This document shows, one piece after another, positions 17,502 through 27,111 of a stretch of 64,000 nucleotides of DNA (its first letter is position 1; every line of letters begins with the position of its first letter). The position numbers were made by a program, and so were the translations under genes. The notes beneath the pieces are model-generated. The model saw only the letters and a list, made by a program, of their open reading frames with translations, did not search any database and was not told the origin of the DNA. This stretch comes from Qipengyuania soli (lineage in GTDB: Bacteria > Pseudomonadota > Alphaproteobacteria > Sphingomonadales > Sphingomonadaceae): contig NZ_CP064654.1 in NCBI RefSeq assembly GCF_015529805.1, forward strand, positions 2,542,001-2,606,000, written 5' to 3'.

Positions 17502-18776
17502 TCACTTGCCGATGCAGAACCGGCCGAAGAGCACATCGAGCATCTCCTCGGTCGAGTTCCTCCCGGTGATTTCATCGAACGAGACGCGTGCGCGACGCAG
17601 GTTCTCTGCCGCGATCAACCAGTCACCTTGCCCCCGACACGCCAGGAGCGCTTCGCACGCCTCCCGAACAATCAACTTCTGTCGCCGGGTTAGGGTTATC
17701 CGATCAGGCGGAGGTAGGCTCCGCTTTGCCCGTGCGATGATCTCCGCAACCAGAGCGTCCACGCCCTCACCGGTAAGAGCAGAGACCCTGAAACCCGAGC
17801 TGGCCGCAGCGGTGTCGGCGAGATCTATCTTGGGCCAAACCTGGATCGCCCCTTCGGGCCTGTCTTCATCACCACCCAGCCAAAGCACGATTTCGGCCCG
17901 GCGCAACTGATCGTGTGCCCGCTCAATACCGATGGCCTCGATCTCCCCGACATCTTCGGCACGCAAACCTGCCGTATCGACAAAGACTAGGGGCACACTA
18001 CCAAGAGCGACTGCCCTCTCGATCACATCACGCGTGGTGCCTGCCTCGGCCGATACAATCGCGGCTCCATCCTCAATTATAGCATTGAAAAGAGACGATT
18101 TTCCAGCATTCGGCGGCCCACCGAAGACGACCCGGACACCCTCGCGCAAGCGGTCGGCGGATGGTCGCTCCAGAACCCGCTCGATGTCGCGCCGCAATTC
18201 CTCCAACCCGGCAGCAAATGACGGGGGCAGATCGCCCACATCGTCCTCGTCCGAGAAATCGATGACGGCTTCGAGTTGGGCCGAAAGCTGAAGCACCCTG
18301 TCGCGCCAACCCTCCACTCGCCGGGACAACTCGCCTCCCGCAGCGTGAAGCGCGCCGCGACGCTGCCATTCGGTCTCTGCGGAAAGGAGGTCAGCCAGCC
18401 CCTCTGCCTCGGCAAGGTCGATCCGGCCGTTGGCCAAGGCACGTCGGGTGAATTCGCCCGGATTGGCCTCGCGAAGTCCGGTGAGCTGTCCCAGCGTGTC
18501 GAGAACAGCGGCCACAACCGCCCTGCCCCCGTGACAATGAAGCTCGGCCAGATCCTCGCCTGTGGCAGTGCCGGGGCCGGGGATCCACAGGACAAGGGCT
18601 TCGTCGAGGATATCCCCCTGCCGATCGACCAGTCTGCGCAGTACCGGCCGTCGCGCAGGCATCTCGCCACAGCCGAGAATGTCGAGCGCGCCGCGTGCAC
18701 CCGTGCCACTGATACGAATGACCGCGATCCCGGCCGGCGGCGCGCCGCTCGACAGGGCGAAGATGGTGTCAGTCAT
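17502..18776 (-). CDS. mnmE: tRNA modification GTPase MnmE (424 aa)
   Basis: A GTP- and folate-binding partner of MnmG in U34 modification. The N-terminal domain opens TIFALSSGAPPAGIAVIRIS. The G domain has GPPNAGKSSLFN (G1), GTTRDVIE (G2) and DTAGLR (G3). The protein ends in the diagnostic C-terminal CIGK. At 424 residues it is slightly shorter than E. coli MnmE (454). It is the first gene of the leftward operon to parB; 18 bp separate it from the DUF6489 gene on the same strand. Confidence 0.96.
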   Translation of the reverse strand: MTDTIFALSSGAPPAGIAVIRISGTGARGALDILGCGEMPARRPVLRRLVDRQGDILDEALVLWIPGPGTATGEDLAELHCHGGRAVVAAVLDTLGQLTGLREANPGEFTRRALANGRIDLAEAEGLADLLSAETEWQRRGALHAAGGELSRRVEGWRDRVLQLSAQLEAVIDFSDEDDVGDLPPSFAAGLEELRRDIERVLERPSADRLREGVRVVFGGPPNAGKSSLFNAIIEDGAAIVSAEAGTTRDVIERAVALGSVPLVFVDTAGLRAEDVGEIEAIGIERAHDQLRRAEIVLWLGGDEDRPEGAIQVWPKIDLADTAAASSGFRVSALTGEGVDALVAEIIARAKRSLPPPDRITLTRRQKLIVREACEALLACRGQGDWLIAAENLRRARVSFDEITGRNSTEEMLDVLFGRFCIGK

Positions 18777-18794
18777 CGGCTAGTCGGAAGATTC

Positions 18795-19058
18795 TCAGTC
18801 CTCGTCAGACTTTTTCTTGTCCGACTGGCTGCGCGCCGCATTGGCGCCTTCCATGAAGCTCTGGAAAAGCTTGAAGCCTGCTTGGCCCATAGGTGCGAGC
18901 TGCTTGGCGTATTCCTGCAGCTGATCAGTGTTGGTAACACCCTTCATCGCTTTGGACATCATATCGACGTAGATGTCGTTGGCCTTGCCCACGTCGGGAA
19001 GCCCCATGAAGCTGCGTGCCTCTTCGGGCGTGCAGTCGATTTCGATATGGACCTTCAT
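18795..19058 (-). CDS. DUF6489 family protein (87 aa)
   Basis: A small acidic protein starting MKVHIEIDCTPEEARSFMGL, then DVGKANDIYVDMMSKAM and a C-terminal helix ending in a lysine/aspartate-rich tail. GGAGGAAG precedes the ATG at 19056-19058. It lies just upstream of mnmE on the same strand, and this position supports co-transcription. The N-terminal PEEAR-FMGLPD pattern and helical middle resemble small phasin-like proteins, but I cannot assign a function. Confidence 0.72.
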   Translation of the reverse strand: MKVHIEIDCTPEEARSFMGLPDVGKANDIYVDMMSKAMKGVTNTDQLQEYAKQLAPMGQAGFKLFQSFMEGANAARSQSDKKKSDED

Positions 19059-19173
19059 GCAGCTTCCTCCGTTGTGACCCTGTGCGCCATGTCTGCACCC
19101 TATCTGGGTTTGCCAAGCATTCGCTGCAAGCGCTAGGCCGCATGAAGACCAATTGCGAGGGAGAACCGCGCCG

Positions 19174-19872
19174 ATGACCGAAACAGCCCAGATCGCCACC
19201 CTGAGCGGCAATGACCACTTCACCGCTTATGTCGCGCGCCCCGCAGGCACGCCGCGCGCTGCGATCATCGTGATCCAGGAAATCTTCGGCGTGAATGCGG
19301 GCATCCGCCGCAAGTGCGACCGACTAGCCGAGGATGGCTATCTCGCCGTGGCGCCGGACCTGTTCTGGCGGCTGCAGCCCGGCATCGAGCTGGATCCGGA
19401 CGTCGAGCCCGAATTCAAGCAGGCGCTCGACTGGATGGGCAAGTTCAACCAGGACCAGGGCATCCGCGATATCGAGGCGACGATCCATCATATCCGCCGA
19501 GAAGAAGGCGTCGCGAAGATTGGTTGCGTCGGATACTGCCTCGGTGGCCGGCTGGCCTACATGACTGCGGCGCGCACCGACGTGAATGCCTCCGTCGGCT
19601 ATTACGGTGTCGGCATCGACGGACTGCTGGGCGAGAAACACGCGATCGCACACCCGGTCATGCTCCATATCCCGACCGAGGACGGCTTCGTCGATAAGGC
19701 GACGCAACAGGCGATGCACGAGGGCTTGGACGATCACCCCAAGGTCACGCTCCACGACTACGAAGGGCTCGACCACGGCTTTGCCACCGAGTTCGGCAAG
19801 CGCCGCAGCGAGGATGCCGCGAACCTTGCCGACAGCCGCACCAGCGCCTTCTTCGCCGAGCACCTTGCCTGA
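19174..19872 (+). CDS. Dienelactone hydrolase family protein (232 aa)
   Basis: An alpha/beta hydrolase with the dienelactone hydrolase triad: Cys in VGYCLGGRLAYM, Asp in the IPTEDGFVD region and His in LDHGFATEF. The N-terminus AAIIVIQEIFGVNAGIR contains the conserved glutamate of the family. Classical members open dienelactones in chloroaromatic breakdown; many chromosomal homologues have unknown substrates, and no degradation genes are nearby. The ATG at 19174 is preferred. The stop overlaps the next start by one base (TGATG), so the genes are probably coupled. Confidence 0.83.
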   Translation: MTETAQIATLSGNDHFTAYVARPAGTPRAAIIVIQEIFGVNAGIRRKCDRLAEDGYLAVAPDLFWRLQPGIELDPDVEPEFKQALDWMGKFNQDQGIRDIEATIHHIRREEGVAKIGCVGYCLGGRLAYMTAARTDVNASVGYYGVGIDGLLGEKHAIAHPVMLHIPTEDGFVDKATQQAMHEGLDDHPKVTLHDYEGLDHGFATEFGKRRSEDAANLADSRTSAFFAEHLA

Positions 19873-21500
19873 TGCGCAATCGCGCGCAAATGCGCGAATC
19901 GTCCGAGCTGTTCATGCGCTTCGGACCGACGCTGGTTGTGGTGCTGCTCGCCGCGATCTGTGCGCTGGTGGAGAACCTGCGCTGGGGCCTGGTGGTCACC
20001 CTCCCGCTGCTGGCGCTGGCGATCTACGACTTCTTCCAGCGGCGCCATACGCTGTGGCGCAACTATCCTCTGCTCGCGCACATCCGCTGGATCATGGAGG
20101 ACCTGCGTCCCTATGCCCGGGCCTATTTCGTAGAGGGCGACCTGGAAGGCCGCCCGTTCAACCACGACGAGCGCGCGCTGGTCTACGCGCGGGCCAAGGG
20201 CGAGCTCGATTCGCATCCCTTCGGCACCGAGCTCGACGTCTATTCGGACGAGTACGAATGGCTGGGCCATTCGATCGTGCCCAAGGAGGATGCCCCAAAG
20301 GAATGGCGCGTCACCGTCGGCACAGACCAGTGTGCCAAGCCCTACTCCTCCTCGCTCCTGAATATCTCCGCGATGAGCTTCGGTTCGCTGTCGGCGAACG
20401 CGATCATGGCGCTGAACAAGGGCGCCGCACTTGGCGGGTTCTACCATGACACAGGCGAAGGTGGCCTTTCGCGCTACCATCGCTCGCACGTGGGTGATCT
20501 CGTGTGGGAGATCGGCAGCGGCTATTTCGGTTGCCGCACCAAGGACGGCGCATTCGACCCCGGCATGTTCGCAGAGACTGCCAGCGAAGAGCAGGTCCGC
20601 ATGGTCGAGATCAAGCTCAGCCAGGGGGCCAAGCCGGGCCATGGCGGGGTCCTGCCAGCGGCCAAGGTCACTGCTGAAATCGCCGAGGCACGCGGCGTAT
20701 CCGAAGGTGAAGCCTGCGTTTCGCCTGCCGCGCACTCGAGCTTCTCCACCCCGGTTGAATTGCTCGAATGGGCTGCCAGCCTGCGCGAGCTTTCCGGTGG
20801 CAAGCCCGTCGGCATCAAGCTGTGCGTCGGCCAGCCGCACGAAGTCTTCGCCCTGATGAAGGCGATGCTCGAGACCGGCATCAGGCTCGACTACATCGTC
20901 GTCGATGGGGCTGAAGGTGGGACCGGTGCAGCGCCGGTCGAATTCTCCAACCGTCTCGGCATGCCCCTGCGCGAAGGACTAATCCTGGTGCGCAACGCGC
21001 TCGTCGGCACGGGGCTCAAGAAGGAGATCAAGCTTGGTGCCGCAGGCAAGGTCCATTCGGGCGCCGGTCTCGCAATGAATCTCGGGCTGGGTGCCGACTG
21101 GTGCAATTCGGCCCGCGCCTTCATGTTCGCGCTGGGCTGCGTGCAGTCGATGAAATGCCATACCGATGCCTGCCCGACCGGCGTGGCGACACAGGATGCA
21201 ACCCGCCAGCGCGGCCTCGTGGTCGAGGACAAGGGCGAGCGTGTCGCCCGTTTCCAGCGCCAGACTCTCGCATCGCTGAGGGAAATGGTCGTCGCCATGG
21301 GGCTCGAGAACCCGTGGCAAATCGCGCCGTGCCATATTTCCGAGCGACTCAATTCGGCCAAGTCGGACCGGATCGACAATATCTACGGCTTCCTCAAGGA
21401 GAACCAGTTGCTCGACGATCCGGGTTCGACGCAATATGCCGAGGATTGGGAAAAGGCCCAGGCACACACATTCGGGGAGGCGACATGTCGGCCAAGGTAG
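19872..21500 (+). CDS. FMN-binding glutamate synthase family protein (542 aa)
   Basis: The N-terminus holds one or two membrane segments (LVVVLLAAICALVENL and LLALAIYDFF). The large soluble part is the glutamate-synthase alpha-type (beta/alpha)8 domain: ISAMSFGSLSANAIMALNKGA, DTGEGGLSRYH, KPGHGGVLPAAKV, DGAEGGTGAAPVEF and the cysteine-containing CHTDACPTGVATQD. It lacks the glutaminase domain, so it is not a full GltB. Similar stand-alone proteins are common, but their reaction is mostly untested. It begins on the hydrolase stop and overlaps the next gene by 16 nt. Confidence 0.83.
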   Translation: MRNRAQMRESSELFMRFGPTLVVVLLAAICALVENLRWGLVVTLPLLALAIYDFFQRRHTLWRNYPLLAHIRWIMEDLRPYARAYFVEGDLEGRPFNHDERALVYARAKGELDSHPFGTELDVYSDEYEWLGHSIVPKEDAPKEWRVTVGTDQCAKPYSSSLLNISAMSFGSLSANAIMALNKGAALGGFYHDTGEGGLSRYHRSHVGDLVWEIGSGYFGCRTKDGAFDPGMFAETASEEQVRMVEIKLSQGAKPGHGGVLPAAKVTAEIAEARGVSEGEACVSPAAHSSFSTPVELLEWAASLRELSGGKPVGIKLCVGQPHEVFALMKAMLETGIRLDYIVVDGAEGGTGAAPVEFSNRLGMPLREGLILVRNALVGTGLKKEIKLGAAGKVHSGAGLAMNLGLGADWCNSARAFMFALGCVQSMKCHTDACPTGVATQDATRQRGLVVEDKGERVARFQRQTLASLREMVVAMGLENPWQIAPCHISERLNSAKSDRIDNIYGFLKENQLLDDPGSTQYAEDWEKAQAHTFGEATCRPR

Positions 21501-21886
21501 GATTGAAGCGCTGGCACGAGGTTATCGAGGGCGGCAGTTCGCCCGAGGCACTCTCGGCCATCATCCGCGAAGACGCAGTATTCCACTCACCCGTGGTGCA
21601 CACGCCGCAGGTAGGTCGACCAATTGTGGTGGCCTATCTCTCGGCTGCAGGACAGACGCTTGGCAACGAGAGCTTCGAATACGTCCGCGAGCTGGTCGAT
21701 GGCGAGAACGCCATGATCGAGTTCCAGACCACGATGGACGGCATCCACGTCAATGGTATCGACCTCATCCGCTTCGACGAGGACGGCAATATCGTCGATT
21801 TCAAGGTCATGGTCAGGCCGTTGAAGGCGGTGAACAAGGTCTGGGAAAAGATGGCCGCTCAGCTGGAACGCCAGAAGGCCTCATAA
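21485..21886 (+). CDS. SnoaL-like / nuclear transport factor 2 family protein (133 aa)
   Basis: A small alpha+beta barrel protein: an early helical part (LKRWHEVIEGG), then AIIREDAVFHSPVVHTPQVGR, ENAMIEFQTTMDGIHVNGIDLIRFDEDGNIVDFKVMVRP. This is the usual SnoaL-like order of a conical pocket. No catalytic role can be read from it. Its start at 21485 lies inside the end of the glutamate-synthase-like gene, and its stop overlaps the convergent ATPase gene by 6 nt. Confidence 0.8.
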   Translation: MSAKVGLKRWHEVIEGGSSPEALSAIIREDAVFHSPVVHTPQVGRPIVVAYLSAAGQTLGNESFEYVRELVDGENAMIEFQTTMDGIHVNGIDLIRFDEDGNIVDFKVMVRPLKAVNKVWEKMAAQLERQKAS

Positions 21887-22402
21887 ACGCCCGAGAACGA
21901 ACTCTGCGCGCTCTGCGGGGGTGGCGAAGGGCAAGATGACCAGATCGTAGCCATAGTGCCTCCAGGCGCGTTCTACGGCATCATCGCTGGCAAGGGCAGC
22001 ATCCCAGTCCTGGATGCGCTCGTCATCGGGCGTGTAGATCTCGCGCCAGGGCCTGGCATGGAACACGGGCCCATCGAAACGAAGGTCACGACAGGCACGA
22101 TCGATTTCGGCCGGAACCTCGAGGCCTTCCAGCCAGAGGAAGCCGACGATATCCGCGAAACCGCGGTCGAAGATTGAGGGCGATGCGTCGGCCGCCCGCC
22201 ATTCCGACATCTGCTCGATGAACATGGCATCGGCGAAGCCGCGCGGGTCGCGCTCGCGCAGTTCCATGCCGCCCTCCCCCTGAAGGATGCGGCGGGCAAC
22301 CTCGCGCACGACGGGGACGCCGCGCTGTGCGAGTTCGTCGAGCAAAGTGGACTTGCCCGCGCCGGGAGCGCCGGTGACAGCCACTCTCCGGATCGCGGGC
22401 AT
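21881..22402 (-). CDS. AAA family ATPase / nucleotide kinase-like protein (173 aa)
   Basis: A P-loop protein of the AAA_28 type. Walker A is VTGAPGAGKSTLL at the N-terminus, followed by VVREVARRIL and a Walker B-like SIFDRGFADIVGFL. The C-terminal YGYDLVILPFATPAERAEFVL is the typical ending. Members are predicted nucleoside or small-molecule kinases with little experimental support. It lies 13 bp downstream of rho on the same strand and may be read from the hemE-hemJ-rho transcript. Confidence 0.78.
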   Translation of the reverse strand: MPAIRRVAVTGAPGAGKSTLLDELAQRGVPVVREVARRILQGEGGMELRERDPRGFADAMFIEQMSEWRAADASPSIFDRGFADIVGFLWLEGLEVPAEIDRACRDLRFDGPVFHARPWREIYTPDDERIQDWDAALASDDAVERAWRHYGYDLVILPFATPAERAEFVLGRL

Positions 22403-22415
22403 GCGCGCCGAACCC

Positions 22416-23681
<1,266 letters not shown>

Positions 23682-23792
23682 TTGTTTTCTCGAGAGTATT
23701 CTGTTGGGATGGCCGGCAGGTCGATATGGGCTTGGAGAAAGCGGACCCGGCCCCGTCTTGGATGCGGGACCTATAGCCGGTCGGTGGAGATG

Positions 23793-23821
23793 CAATTACG
23801 GGCGCGCCGCAAATGCGTCAA
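23793..23821 (-). promoter_or_regulatory. rho: Promoter candidate for rho
   Basis: On the reverse strand TTGACG (-35) and TAATTG (-10) are separated by 17 bp. Transcription would begin near 23786, giving a leader of about 105 nt, in line with the long leaders often seen for rho. Confidence 0.45.
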
Positions 23822-23845
23822 TTCATAAAGCGATAGGCGGATGCG

Positions 23846-24289
23846 TCAGAAGGGTTTGACGACGACCAGCACCACGATGAGCGCGAGTGCGATGCCGGGA
23901 AACTCACCCCACATGCGCAACTGCTTCTCGCTCAGCGGTCGCTCGCCCGCGACCATGGCCTTGGACTTGGCGACCATGAAGCCGTGAAAGCCGGTCAGGG
24001 CAACGACCACCAGCAGCTTGGCGTGGAACCAACCCTGGTCCCAGGCACCGATGGACGAGGCCAGCGCAAGGCCGAGAACCCACACCACGACGAGGCTCGG
24101 CGTCAGGATGATCTTGCGCAGGAGGCCCATGCGCTTGCCCCACAACGCCGCTTCTTCCGATCCCGGCGCAGTGCCGTGAAGATAGATCATCTGCCGGGGG
24201 AGCATGAACAGTCCCGCCATCCAGAACACCATGAAGATGATGTGTCCGGCCTTGAGCCAGAGGTAGGTCATGGCAAGCACGTCCTGCAT
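23846..24289 (-). CDS. hemJ: Protoporphyrinogen oxidase HemJ (147 aa)
   Basis: A small four-helix membrane enzyme that oxidises protoporphyrinogen IX in bacteria lacking HemG/HemY. The conserved N-terminal helix reads YLWLKAGHIIFMVFWMAGL with the family histidine, and RMGLLRKI, AKLLVVVALTGFH and the final GEFPGIALALIVVLVVVKPF follow. The start is ATG at 24289; a second ATG at 24271 (MTYLWLKAG) has a better-spaced AGGA and is possible. It lies 33 bp downstream of hemE, consistent with a heme-synthesis pair. Confidence 0.93.
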   Translation of the reverse strand: MQDVLAMTYLWLKAGHIIFMVFWMAGLFMLPRQMIYLHGTAPGSEEAALWGKRMGLLRKIILTPSLVVVWVLGLALASSIGAWDQGWFHAKLLVVVALTGFHGFMVAKSKAMVAGERPLSEKQLRMWGEFPGIALALIVVLVVVKPF

Positions 24290-24322
24290 CGCGAAGCTAT
24301 GTAGGTATTGCGCACGAGTGCG

Positions 24323-25348
24323 TCACCCCTCGAAACCGCGGACAGTCGAAATCAGCCGCTCGACGTGTTCGATGGGCGTGCGCCGGTCGATGCCGTGACC
24401 GAGGTTGAAGACATGCGGCCGGCCGGCAAAGGCACGCAGGATCGTCGCCACGCGCTTTTCGAGCTCGGGGCTTCCTGAAAGCAGCAGCAACGGATCGAGA
24501 TTGCCCTGTACCGGCATGTCCGCAGGCAGTTCGCGGGCAACCCAGTCCGGATCGAGCGTCTCGTCCACCCCCACGGCATGCACCCCGGTGTCGCGCGCAT
24601 AGGCGGGTAGCTTCTCGCCCGAGCCCTTTGGAAAGCCGATGACCGGAGTATCCGGGTGGCGCTCGCGCAGTGCCGCTACGATGGCAGCATTGGGTGCGAT
24701 GACCCAGCGTTCGAACTGATCGGGAGCCAGGCTGCCGGCCCAACTGTCGAACAGTTGCACCGCTTCCGCACCGGCTTCGATCTGGCCGGAGAGATAGGTG
24801 ATGGTCTGCTCGACGATGGCGTCGATGATCGCTTTAAAGGCGCCGGGATCGCGATAGGCCATGGCTCGCGCGTCGTGTTGGTCGCGGCTGCCCTCGCCCG
24901 CCACCATATAGGTAGCGACGGTCCAGGGGCTGCCCGCAAAGCCAAGCATAGTTACGCCTTCGGGCAGACGTTGGCGGCACAGGCGGACCGTCTGGTAGAT
25001 CGGCTCGTAGCGCTTGGTCGCCGAACACAGCGTTTCGAGCGCTTCATCGACAAGCTTGGGAGCAAGCTTGGGCCCCTCGCCCGCCTCGAACCACAGGTCC
25101 TGGCCCATCGCATGCGGCACGATCAGGATGTCGGAAAACAGGATCGCCCCGTCAAAGCCGAAGCGGTCGATCGGCTGCAACGTGATCTCGCACGCCGCCT
25201 CACTGTCGTAAGCCATCTCAAGGAATCCGCCCTTCTGCTCCCTCAGGGCACGGTATTCGGGGAGGTAACGCCCGGCCTGGCGCATGAGCCACATGGGCAC
25301 CCGCGAGGAGCGCTTTCCGTTCAGCGTATCGAGAAGGAGACCGGGCAT
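24323..25348 (-). CDS. hemE: Uroporphyrinogen decarboxylase (341 aa)
   Basis: Removes the four acetate carboxyls of uroporphyrinogen III to give coproporphyrinogen III. The signature RVPMWLMRQAGRYLPEYR is at the N-terminus; FSDILIVPHAMG, GFAGSPWTVATYM, LFDSWAG and FNLGHGIDRRTPIEHV follow. The ATG at 25346-25348 is chosen; the frame continues upstream, but that stretch is the origin region. It reads away from the origin candidate. Confidence 0.97.
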   Translation of the reverse strand: MPGLLLDTLNGKRSSRVPMWLMRQAGRYLPEYRALREQKGGFLEMAYDSEAACEITLQPIDRFGFDGAILFSDILIVPHAMGQDLWFEAGEGPKLAPKLVDEALETLCSATKRYEPIYQTVRLCRQRLPEGVTMLGFAGSPWTVATYMVAGEGSRDQHDARAMAYRDPGAFKAIIDAIVEQTITYLSGQIEAGAEAVQLFDSWAGSLAPDQFERWVIAPNAAIVAALRERHPDTPVIGFPKGSGEKLPAYARDTGVHAVGVDETLDPDWVARELPADMPVQGNLDPLLLLSGSPELEKRVATILRAFAGRPHVFNLGHGIDRRTPIEHVERLISTVRGFEG

Positions 25349-25630
25349 ACGGGAAGAGTCCAATCCAATATATTTATTTAGATAAGAGTTGATGGAGTCT
25401 GTTGGCCCTGTGGATTTCAGGGATAACCAGCCCCTGCCCGAATTCTCCCGCAAAGCAAAGGGTCGAGCGGATATGCGACTCGCGGCTTGGCTTGAGTCGA
25501 GTCAAACTTATCCCTGTTGTCCCCAGCCTGTCCAAAACCCGGCCGACCTGTGCGGGAATCGCCTGCTGAAAGACTCGTTGTGGGGAGGGAAGTTCCTCCC
25601 GAACTTGTCGGCAGGCCTATCCCGTGGTTT
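25349..25630. other. oriC: Probable chromosomal replication origin (oriC), hemE-ppsR intergenic region
   Basis: A 282-bp non-coding gap between divergent hemE and ppsR, the position of the mapped origins of Caulobacter and several other alphaproteobacteria. It holds a 19-bp A/T tract (25367-25385) usable for unwinding. DnaA-box relatives are AAATCCACA (reverse strand, 25409-25417), inverted copies of TTATCCCTG (25418-25426 reverse, 25508-25516 forward) and, at the edge, TTCTCCACA (25641-25649). Two TCCCCA hexamers in opposite orientation (25520-25525 and 25581-25586) resemble the weak W-box described for Caulobacter. No perfect TTATCCACA is present. Confidence 0.8.
25367..25385. other. A/T-rich tract, candidate DNA unwinding element
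   Basis: AATATATTTATTTAGATAA has a single G in 19 bp, while the surroundings are near 60 % GC or higher. It lies 19 bp upstream of the hemE start and to the left of all DnaA-box-like sequences. Confidence 0.6.
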
Positions 25631-26509
25631 ATGCCGGTGCTTCTCCACAGGGTGCCGGAGCCTCTTATTTCCAACCGCGTCCATCTCCACCTGTTGTCAG
25701 ACTCCACCGGCGAAACGCTCGAGATGCTGGCCAAGGCCGCGCTCGCGCAATTCGAGGATGCGGACGTCATGCGCCATTTCTGGCCGATGGTTCGAAGCCG
25801 CCAGCATCTCGAACGTATTGCCCCGGAGCTCAAGGCCAACCCGGGCCTTGTCCTCTTCACGTTGGTCAATCCCGAAACGCGCGACCGGCTGGAAGAGATC
25901 TGCCGCCAGCTTGGACTGCCCGCAGTCCCCATACTCGATCGCGTGACCGAGGCACTCGAAAAGGCGCTGGGGCAGGAAGCGCATGGCAAGCCCGGTCGCC
26001 AGCATGCGATGGACCAGGCCTATTTCAAGCGTGTCGAGGCGATCCAGTTCACCATCGCCCATGATGACGGCGTCGGGTGGGAGAACTGGGAGGAGGCGGA
26101 TATCGTCCTCGCAGGCGTGTCGCGCAGCTCGAAGACGCCGACCAGCATTTACCTGGCCAATCGCGGCTACAAGGTCGCCAACATCCCGTTGGTGGTCGAA
26201 AGCCCGCCACCGCCCAAGCTGTTCGAGCTCAAGAACCCGATGGTGGTCGGCCTGACCACCGCGCCGGAGCGGTTGGTACAAGTGCGCCGCAACCGCCTCC
26301 TGAGCCTCAACGAGGAGCGCACCACCGACTATGCCGACCAGGAAAAGGTCAAGGCCGAGGTTGCCTTCGCTCGGCGCATGTTTGCCGACAACGGCTGGGC
26401 GGTGATCGATGTCACTCGCCGCTCGATCGAGGAAACCGCCGCTGCGGTGATCCGACTCTACAACGAGCGCGAGACGCGCGGGACGACACAAGGGGCGAAG
26501 CCGATATGA
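25631..26509 (+). CDS. ppsR: Pyruvate, phosphate dikinase/PEP synthase regulatory protein, DUF299 (292 aa)
   Basis: A bifunctional kinase/pyrophosphorylase that switches PEP synthase or PPDK off and on using ADP and phosphate. The family start [16 protein letters not shown] is followed by the P-loop-like [23 protein letters not shown] and NIPLVVE. This is the RP001-type gene flanking alphaproteobacterial origins. The start is uncertain: ATG 25631 gives [11 protein letters not shown] before the conserved region, and GTG 25652 would be shorter and leave the DnaA-box-like TTCTCCACA outside the gene. Its stop overlaps the maf start (ATGA). Confidence 0.92.
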   Translation: MPVLLHRVPEPLISNRVHLHLLSDSTGETLEMLAKAALAQFEDADVMRHFWPMVRSRQHLERIAPELKANPGLVLFTLVNPETRDRLEEICRQLGLPAVPILDRVTEALEKALGQEAHGKPGRQHAMDQAYFKRVEAIQFTIAHDDGVGWENWEEADIVLAGVSRSSKTPTSIYLANRGYKVANIPLVVESPPPPKLFELKNPMVVGLTTAPERLVQVRRNRLLSLNEERTTDYADQEKVKAEVAFARRMFADNGWAVIDVTRRSIEETAAAVIRLYNERETRGTTQGAKPI

Positions 26510-27111
26510 CCGCCATCGCCGGAAATGGACTGGTGCTGGCGTCCAACAGCGCCTCACGTAATGCGATGCTGGAAGCGGCCGGGATCACCTTCCGTGCAAT
26601 GTCCGCGGATGTCGACGAGCGAGCGCTTGAAGCGGAGATGGATGACGCGGACCCCGCCGAAATTGCGCAGGCTCTTGCCGCTGCCAAGGCTGGTGCCGTT
26701 TCCACGCAATGCGGTGGAGAACTTGTGCTCGGCTCGGATTCCCTCGTGGAGGTCGAAGGACGCCGCTTCGACAAGCCGAAGACGCGCGAGGACGCCGCGG
26801 AACACCTCCGCTTCTTTTCCGGCAAGGTGATGACGCTGCACAGCGCCGCTGCGCTGGCCCGCGGTGGGCGGATCACCTGGCTCGACAGCGACTTTGCCCG
26901 CCTCAAGGTTCGCGACCTCAGCGATGAATTCATCGAAGCCTATCTCGACACCGAATGGCCAGCAGTCTCCTATTGCGTGGGGGTCTTCCGCATCGAGGGT
27001 CCGGGCGTGCAATTGTTCGAAACGATCATGGGCGACCAGTTCACCGTGCTCGGCATGCCGCTGCTTAAGGTGCTCGATGCCCTGCGCGAGGACGGGGTGC
27101 TGCCGGCATGA
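26506..27111 (+). CDS. maf: Maf family nucleoside triphosphate pyrophosphatase (201 aa)
   Basis: Hydrolyses nucleoside triphosphates, including modified pyrimidines, to monophosphates. [18 protein letters not shown] is the signature N-terminus. [38 protein letters not shown] and [20 protein letters not shown] follow. The conserved residues of the NTP-binding cleft are present. Which Maf subclass it is (YhdE, YceF) is not settled; the variant active-site segments suggest YceF-like. It is coupled to both neighbours by ATGA overlaps. Confidence 0.93.
   Translation: MTAIAGNGLVLASNSASRNAMLEAAGITFRAMSADVDERALEAEMDDADPAEIAQALAAAKAGAVSTQCGGELVLGSDSLVEVEGRRFDKPKTREDAAEHLRFFSGKVMTLHSAAALARGGRITWLDSDFARLKVRDLSDEFIEAYLDTEWPAVSYCVGVFRIEGPGVQLFETIMGDQFTVLGMPLLKVLDALREDGVLPA

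Noticed and set aside
20483-20494. CACGTG in the glutamate-synthase-like gene as a fourth parS
   Set aside because: The flanks (TCG...GGTG) do not match parS; a plain hexamer is expected by chance.
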